A DNA stretch of 10,217 bases from Myxococcales bacterium (lineage in GTDB: Bacteria > Myxococcota_C > UBA6777), in the NCBI GenBank assembly GCA_027005175.1, contig JALTMC010000806.1, forward strand, positions 253 to 10,469, read 5' to 3'. The position numbers and the translations under genes are program-made. Position 1 is the stretch's first letter; each line of letters opens with the position of its first letter. The notes under the pieces are model-generated. The model was given only the letters and a program-made list of their open reading frames with translations, was not told the origin of the DNA and did not search any database. Below, in pieces: positions 7,394 through 10,217 of the stretch.

Positions 7394-8011
7394 ATGCGTT
7401 TTGCGATTGCGGCAGTGGTGCTTGTTTTGGTTGGAGGAGTGGTTTGGTATGGGATAAGCACCTCTGAGCCTCCACCCCCTCCACAGATCTTCAAGAAGGG
7501 AAACGATACGGCATCTGTCGTAGAGATCGACACCTCGATGGGCAAGATCCAGGCGACCTTGTTTCGGAAGAAAGCTCCTATCACCACAGCCAACTTCTTG
7601 GCGTATGTGCGTGCAGGCTTCTACAACGGAACCATCTTTCACCGAGTGATACCGAACTTCATGATTCAAGGTGGTGGATTTTTACCCAATATGAGCAAAA
7701 AGCTTACCGGCAAACCGATCAAGAATGAGGCCACCAATGGCTTGAGCAACAAGATTGGGACCCTTGCTATGGCACGCACAAAATCCCCACACAGCGCAAC
7801 ATCTCAGTTCTTCATCAACGTAAAAACCAACACCGAACTCGATCACAGCGGCAAAACTCGTCGAGGCTGGGGTTACTGTGTGTTTGGCAAGGTGAGCAAA
7901 GGAATGGATGTGGTAAAAAAGATCCGCAATGTTCAGACCGAGATTCAAAACTACCGTGCCAATGTTCCAGTCACTCCCGTTTTGATCAAAAGCATCAAGA
8001 TCCTCCACTGA
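7394..8011 (+). CDS. Membrane-anchored cyclophilin-type peptidyl-prolyl cis-trans isomerase
   Basis: This protein catalyses cis-trans isomerisation of X-Pro bonds and helps fold exported proteins. The 205 residues start at ATG 7394, with AAGGAG seven bases upstream; a TTG just before is unlikely. Residues 3-20 form one hydrophobic segment with no clear cleavage site, followed by a proline-rich spacer (26-30). The enzyme is therefore probably anchored in the inner membrane and faces the periplasm. The cyclophilin domain spans about 42-204: FHRVIPNFMIQGGGF includes catalytic Arg84, Phe89, Met90 and Gln92, then ATSQFFINV and VFGKVSKGMDVV. The key active-site residues are present. A typical cyclophilin Trp region is replaced by GWGYCVFG. 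No terminator-like hairpin with a T-run follows the stop. Confidence 0.93.
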   Translation: MRFAIAAVVLVLVGGVVWYGISTSEPPPPPQIFKKGNDTASVVEIDTSMGKIQATLFRKKAPITTANFLAYVRAGFYNGTIFHRVIPNFMIQGGGFLPNMSKKLTGKPIKNEATNGLSNKIGTLAMARTKSPHSATSQFFINVKTNTELDHSGKTRRGWGYCVFGKVSKGMDVVKKIRNVQTEIQNYRANVPVTPVLIKSIKILH

Positions 8012-8253
8012 GGTATGCTCCATTCACCGGCCCATATTGTCCAACAACCGCACTCCAAGGGCAAACGGGTGCATTTTGTAAGCTGGCGGCCCATGTCGTG
8101 CTGTGACCTCGCGTGTGCCCCTCCTTGGCATTTCCATACAAGCTCTCCCATTTTCTCCCATGGCATGGTAAGATAGCCCAATGCTCTCAGAAGAGTGGAA
8201 GTCTTCGAATTCATCATAATATCCTGTTCCTAGCATATGGAGTTCGAGTTAGA
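8012..8253. other. 242-base gap without a convincing gene
   Basis: No plus-strand gene fits here. Two minus-strand frames stay open (8024-8236 and through 8217), but neither has a ribosome site, and both run against their neighbours. The centre (about 8040-8150) seems more GC-rich than the flanks. The heptamer GGCCCAT occurs twice. The only promoter-like element is CATAAT (8215-8220), a five-of-six -10 match upstream of the binding-protein gene, without a good -35 box. It could be a decayed gene or a repeat element. Confidence 0.5.
8215..8220 (+). promoter_or_regulatory. Possible -10 box of the solute-binding protein gene
   Basis: CATAAT matches five of six bases of the sigma-70 -10 consensus and lies 33 bases before the ATG at 8254. 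No convincing -35 box is found at 16-18 base spacing, so the call is weak. Confidence 0.3.
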
Positions 8254-8994
8254 ATGAAAAAGCAATTGCTCTTGTCCCTGTCCATCTTCTTTTTTCTCCC
8301 TACGACTTTGGCGAACGCTAAAAGAACAACCTTGCAGCGTATTTTGCAAAAGGGAGAAATAACTGTTTGTGCACGTAAAGATATACCTCCATTCGGCTTT
8401 GTCGCCAAGAAGAAGTGGCAAGGGTTTGATCTACAACTCTCCCAACACATTGTGAAGTATATTGCAAAGCAACACAAAAATCCGATCAAGGTCAAGTGGA
8501 ATGTTGTGAATGCATTAACACGCTTAGGTGAGCTGTTGGGTGCCAAATGTGACCTTGTGGTTGCAGCGTTCTCTGTGACACCGGAGCGAAAACAATATGT
8601 CGCTTTTTCAGATGTGTACCTGACAGCCAAAAAGGTTATTCTGGCACGAAAGAAAATAAAGCGAAACAAGCCTGTCATGGCTCTTGTTCAAGGAACAACC
8701 CATCAAATAGCTCGTCTGTCGGGTGTCGTCAAAAGCTTTCATAGCTACCTCGCAATTATAAAAGGAATGAAAAACAATACGGTTGATTATACAATCACTG
8801 ACGGACCTATCGCACGTTTTATGCTCAACCGAGTTGGAAGCACCTTTTTGATCACAAAGACCCTGAAGCAAAAAGAGAAATATGGCATCGGTATGCGTAA
8901 ACAAGATACCGATTTGCTCAAGGTTGTAAACAAAGCTCTCGCTGCGCTCAAGAAAAGTGGAGACTTCAAAAAGTTAATAAGCAAGTGGTTGTAG
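8254..8994 (+). CDS. Periplasmic solute-binding protein, family 3 (amino-acid type)
   Basis: This 246-residue protein binds a small polar solute, usually an amino acid, for an ABC importer or a sensor. ATG 8254 is chosen because a typical Sec signal follows it (MKKQLLLSLSIFFFLPTTLANA, with cleavage after ANA at residue 22); GGAG lies eleven bases upstream. The first lobe contains GEITVCARKDIPPFGF and GFDLQLSQHI. The ligand-site Arg112 in VTPER is followed by the YVAFSDVYL segment. Asp183 in TDGPIA matches the residue that usually binds the alpha-amino group. Both contacts support an amino-acid-like ligand. No permease or ATPase gene is next to it, so its partner must be elsewhere or it acts alone. 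The protein is unusually Lys-rich and basic. Its own promoter is likely, since a 242-base gap precedes it. Confidence 0.9.
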   Translation: MKKQLLLSLSIFFFLPTTLANAKRTTLQRILQKGEITVCARKDIPPFGFVAKKKWQGFDLQLSQHIVKYIAKQHKNPIKVKWNVVNALTRLGELLGAKCDLVVAAFSVTPERKQYVAFSDVYLTAKKVILARKKIKRNKPVMALVQGTTHQIARLSGVVKSFHSYLAIIKGMKNNTVDYTITDGPIARFMLNRVGSTFLITKTLKQKEKYGIGMRKQDTDLLKVVNKALAALKKSGDFKKLISKWL

Positions 8995-8995
8995 T

Positions 8996-9030
8996 TGCCA
9001 TGAGGGTGATAGCTGCCATGGAGGTGATAG
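8996..9030 (+). repeat. 18-bp tandem repeat containing an extended Shine-Dalgarno sequence
   Basis: TGCCATGAGGGTGATAG (8996-9012) is repeated 18 bases later as TGCCATGGAGGTGATAG (9014-9030) with two mismatches. The second copy contains GGAGGTGAT (9020-9028), fully complementary to the 3' end of typical 16S rRNA. The repeat lies between the binding-protein stop and the next gene. Confidence 0.7.
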
Positions 9031-9059
9031 TTATCGTGGACACGGATGTACCAGCATAG
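9000..9059 (+). other. Possible very short leader ORF (7-19 codons)
   Basis: A frame begins at ATG 9000, ATG 9018 or GTG 9036 and ends at TAG 9057-9059. The GTG is seven bases after GGAGGTGAT and would encode only MDTDVPA. A leader peptide or an accident of the tandem repeat are both possible; there is no homology evidence. Confidence 0.2.
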
Positions 9060-9135
9060 TCAATTCCATGATAGCAAACGCGGTGGATACTTATTCAACC
9101 CCCTACCGAAAAAGTGCGAAACGCCAGGAAAGCAC

Positions 9136-10014
9136 ATGGATAGAAAAGCCAAACCAGCCGATTCTTTTGTCATTTTGGAAGAGGATCTCTGTGACCTCTG
9201 GAGTTCCCAAGAAGCCTCTCTTTTTGCAAAGTTTCGCCGGGACATTGGTTTGATGGTAGCTTATGCCATCCTCTATCAAAAGAAATACATAATCGACCAT
9301 AGTTGGGATCCTCCTGGGGATCATTCTGGTCTACTATGGCAATCGAGTGAATCTATCAATATTTGCGATTATGCGACGGTTTCTGAGTTTTGTGAACAGG
9401 TTAACACAGGCAACAGCAGACCTTCCTTTGTCAGCGGTTGTGGGATGTTTCATGACACTTATACCAACGAGCTGGACCTTCTCGCAAGAGACTTAGTGAC
9501 TGAGGTGGCCAAAGAGATTTTCGAAAATCATATCGACCATTCGGCTTACACAAAAGAGAATGAAATAGAAGAGCTGTTCTTCGACTTTTTGGGCGAGTCT
9601 GATTTCTTGGTAGAGCGAGAGTTCGAGCTTAAACAGAGCGTGATGGATTGGAAGCTTGCGGACCTATTTTCCGAGTTTCAGGATATGGCAAGGGCGAAAA
9701 GACTCAAAGAGGAACTTCTTTGGGAACAGCAACAAAAGCAGGCGGCTCAAAAAGAGAGGAAAGCCAGACTTATCTTAGCACACTTCCTTCAAATCTTGGA
9801 CTTATCGGCTACCTGTAAATTAGAGAAGGGACACCCCAAATGGCTCGCAGCAAAAACCTGGGTCGAGCGAGAACTTTCTGGAGAGGAGTGCCACTTACTG
9901 GCCCGAGTACTCAACTGCTCAAACTCCATTCAGATGTGGTTAACCTCTCGCTCCCACAGCCACAAACCCAACTCAAAGAAGCTGTACCAATGGCATATTC
10001 ATTACGATTGCTAG
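9136..10014 (+). CDS. Hypothetical acidic protein with a coiled-coil segment
   Basis: I do not recognise this protein. The preferred start is ATG 9136, with AGGAA at 9126-9130 about five bases upstream, giving 292 residues. An in-frame ATG at 9046 would add 30 residues that look non-coding, although the strong GGAGGTGAT lies 17 bases before it. There is no signal peptide, so a cytoplasmic location is likely. Residues about 30-52 form a hydrophobic helix (DIGLMVAYAILYQKKYII). Residues 112-182 are acidic and helical. A charged coiled coil with a QQQKQAAQKERK run spans 183-212. The C-terminal 230-292 region is basic and rich in Trp, Cys and His. No enzyme motif is visible. It lies tail-to-tail with an AlbA_2 gene fragment, a hint of an accessory region. 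Confidence 0.75.
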   Translation: MDRKAKPADSFVILEEDLCDLWSSQEASLFAKFRRDIGLMVAYAILYQKKYIIDHSWDPPGDHSGLLWQSSESINICDYATVSEFCEQVNTGNSRPSFVSGCGMFHDTYTNELDLLARDLVTEVAKEIFENHIDHSAYTKENEIEELFFDFLGESDFLVEREFELKQSVMDWKLADLFSEFQDMARAKRLKEELLWEQQQKQAAQKERKARLILAHFLQILDLSATCKLEKGHPKWLAAKTWVERELSGEECHLLARVLNCSNSIQMWLTSRSHSHKPNSKKLYQWHIHYDC

Positions 10015-10043
10015 GACACTGTGAACCTACAATAATAATTCAC
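10015..10043. other. AT-rich spacer between the hypothetical gene and the AlbA_2 fragment
   Basis: GTGAA (10021-10025) and TTCAC (10039-10043) can pair around a 13-base AT-rich loop. The stem is too short, and the T-run is absent on the plus strand, so I do not call a terminator. The AT-rich stretch lies where the AlbA_2 homology stops. Confidence 0.3.
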
Positions 10044-10208
10044 TTAATTAATAAAAAAGGTACCACCCTGAGCGTTAGCAAATCCGCAAATCCACTCTAG
10101 ATACTCATCTCGCCAGGATTGTTTGAACTCAACGTTCTGAGGGTGCGGTTTCGCTGAGTCGGTCAGCCAACCTGTAGTATCTGACGGGAGCGTTCCTCCC
10201 AAACTCCA
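10044..10208 (-). pseudogene. Fragment of an AlbA_2 / Schlafen-type AAA_4 domain gene
   Basis: On the minus strand, 10139-10044 encodes QNVEFKQSWRDEYLEW followed by ICGFANAQGGTFFIN and a TAA stop. This matches the highly conserved N-terminal block of AlbA_2 (divergent AAA_4) proteins: an E-F-K strand, W-x-D-E-Y-L-x-W-I-C-x-F-A-N-A-x-G-G, then a strand. Intact members usually exceed 350 residues and often carry a C-terminal ATPase-like or winged-helix region. Here only about 30 family residues remain, and the stop falls where a G-[ID]-x-D segment is expected. None of the three frames continues the homology. Codons between 10208 and 10140 are open but unrecognised, with no ATG start in frame (an out-of-frame ATG is at 10209). 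It is therefore a remnant, cut at its 3' end close to the AT-rich spacer. Confidence 0.7.
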
Positions 10209-10217
10209 TTAAACAGA

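Noticed and set aside
8024-8236. 70-codon minus-strand gene in the gap before the binding protein
   Set aside because: No ribosome site precedes it, it opposes both neighbours, and I recognise no family. It is kept only as a note on the gap.
9046-9135. N-terminal extension of the hypothetical protein from ATG 9046
   Set aside because: The 30 extra residues look non-coding, and ATG 9136 has a well-placed AGGAA site; the extended Shine-Dalgarno sequence is 17 bases from 9046.
10021-10043. Rho-independent terminator after the hypothetical gene
   Set aside because: Only a 5-bp stem with a long AT loop and no T-run on the relevant strand.

Overview
This window looks like a chromosomal stretch of a Gram-negative bacterium. 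It carries a putative outer- or inner-membrane lipoprotein with a Thr/Pro/Glu-rich linker, a periplasmic solute-binding protein with a Sec signal, and a membrane-anchored periplasmic cyclophilin. GC content is moderate and GTG starts are common. The lipoprotein architecture resembles those in deltaproteobacteria and Myxococcota, but no marker gene settles the taxonomy. I see no rRNA, tRNA, CRISPR array or intact mobile element.

Layout. (1) Positions 1-955, minus strand: the N-terminal 318 codons of a large unrecognised protein that runs off the left edge. It has a helical domain followed by a Gln-rich coiled coil. (2) 1083-4213, minus: a complete ECF-type transporter operon. In transcription order it encodes a UPF0397-type S component, a fused double ATPase and EcfT. 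A promoter-like -10 box lies upstream and the junctions are tight. (3) 4303-5280, minus: an M23 (LytM-type) metallopeptidase without an obvious signal peptide. (4) A divergent intergenic region of about 150 bases holds an 11-bp direct repeat and a 10-bp palindrome. (5) 5450-8011, plus: a lipoprotein esterase related to PHB depolymerases, a RimJ/RimL-like GNAT acetyltransferase and a membrane-anchored cyclophilin. They are closely spaced and probably co-transcribed. (6) A 242-base gap of unclear content, then 8254-8994, plus: an orphan amino-acid-type solute-binding protein. (7) 9136-10014, plus: an unrecognised acidic protein with a coiled coil, preceded by an 18-bp tandem repeat that contains a perfect extended Shine-Dalgarno sequence. 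(8) 10044-10208, minus: a fragment of an AlbA_2 (Schlafen-type AAA_4) gene, cut off after its first conserved block.

The only clear multi-gene machine is the ECF importer, in which the S component captures a small metabolite, the fused ATPase powers transport and EcfT couples them. The plus-strand genes mostly encode envelope or secreted functions and do not form an obvious pathway. No undescribed system is firmly demonstrated. The items most worth following are the AlbA_2 remnant beside an unknown protein, the partial coiled-coil protein at the left edge, and the repeat-bearing regulatory regions.
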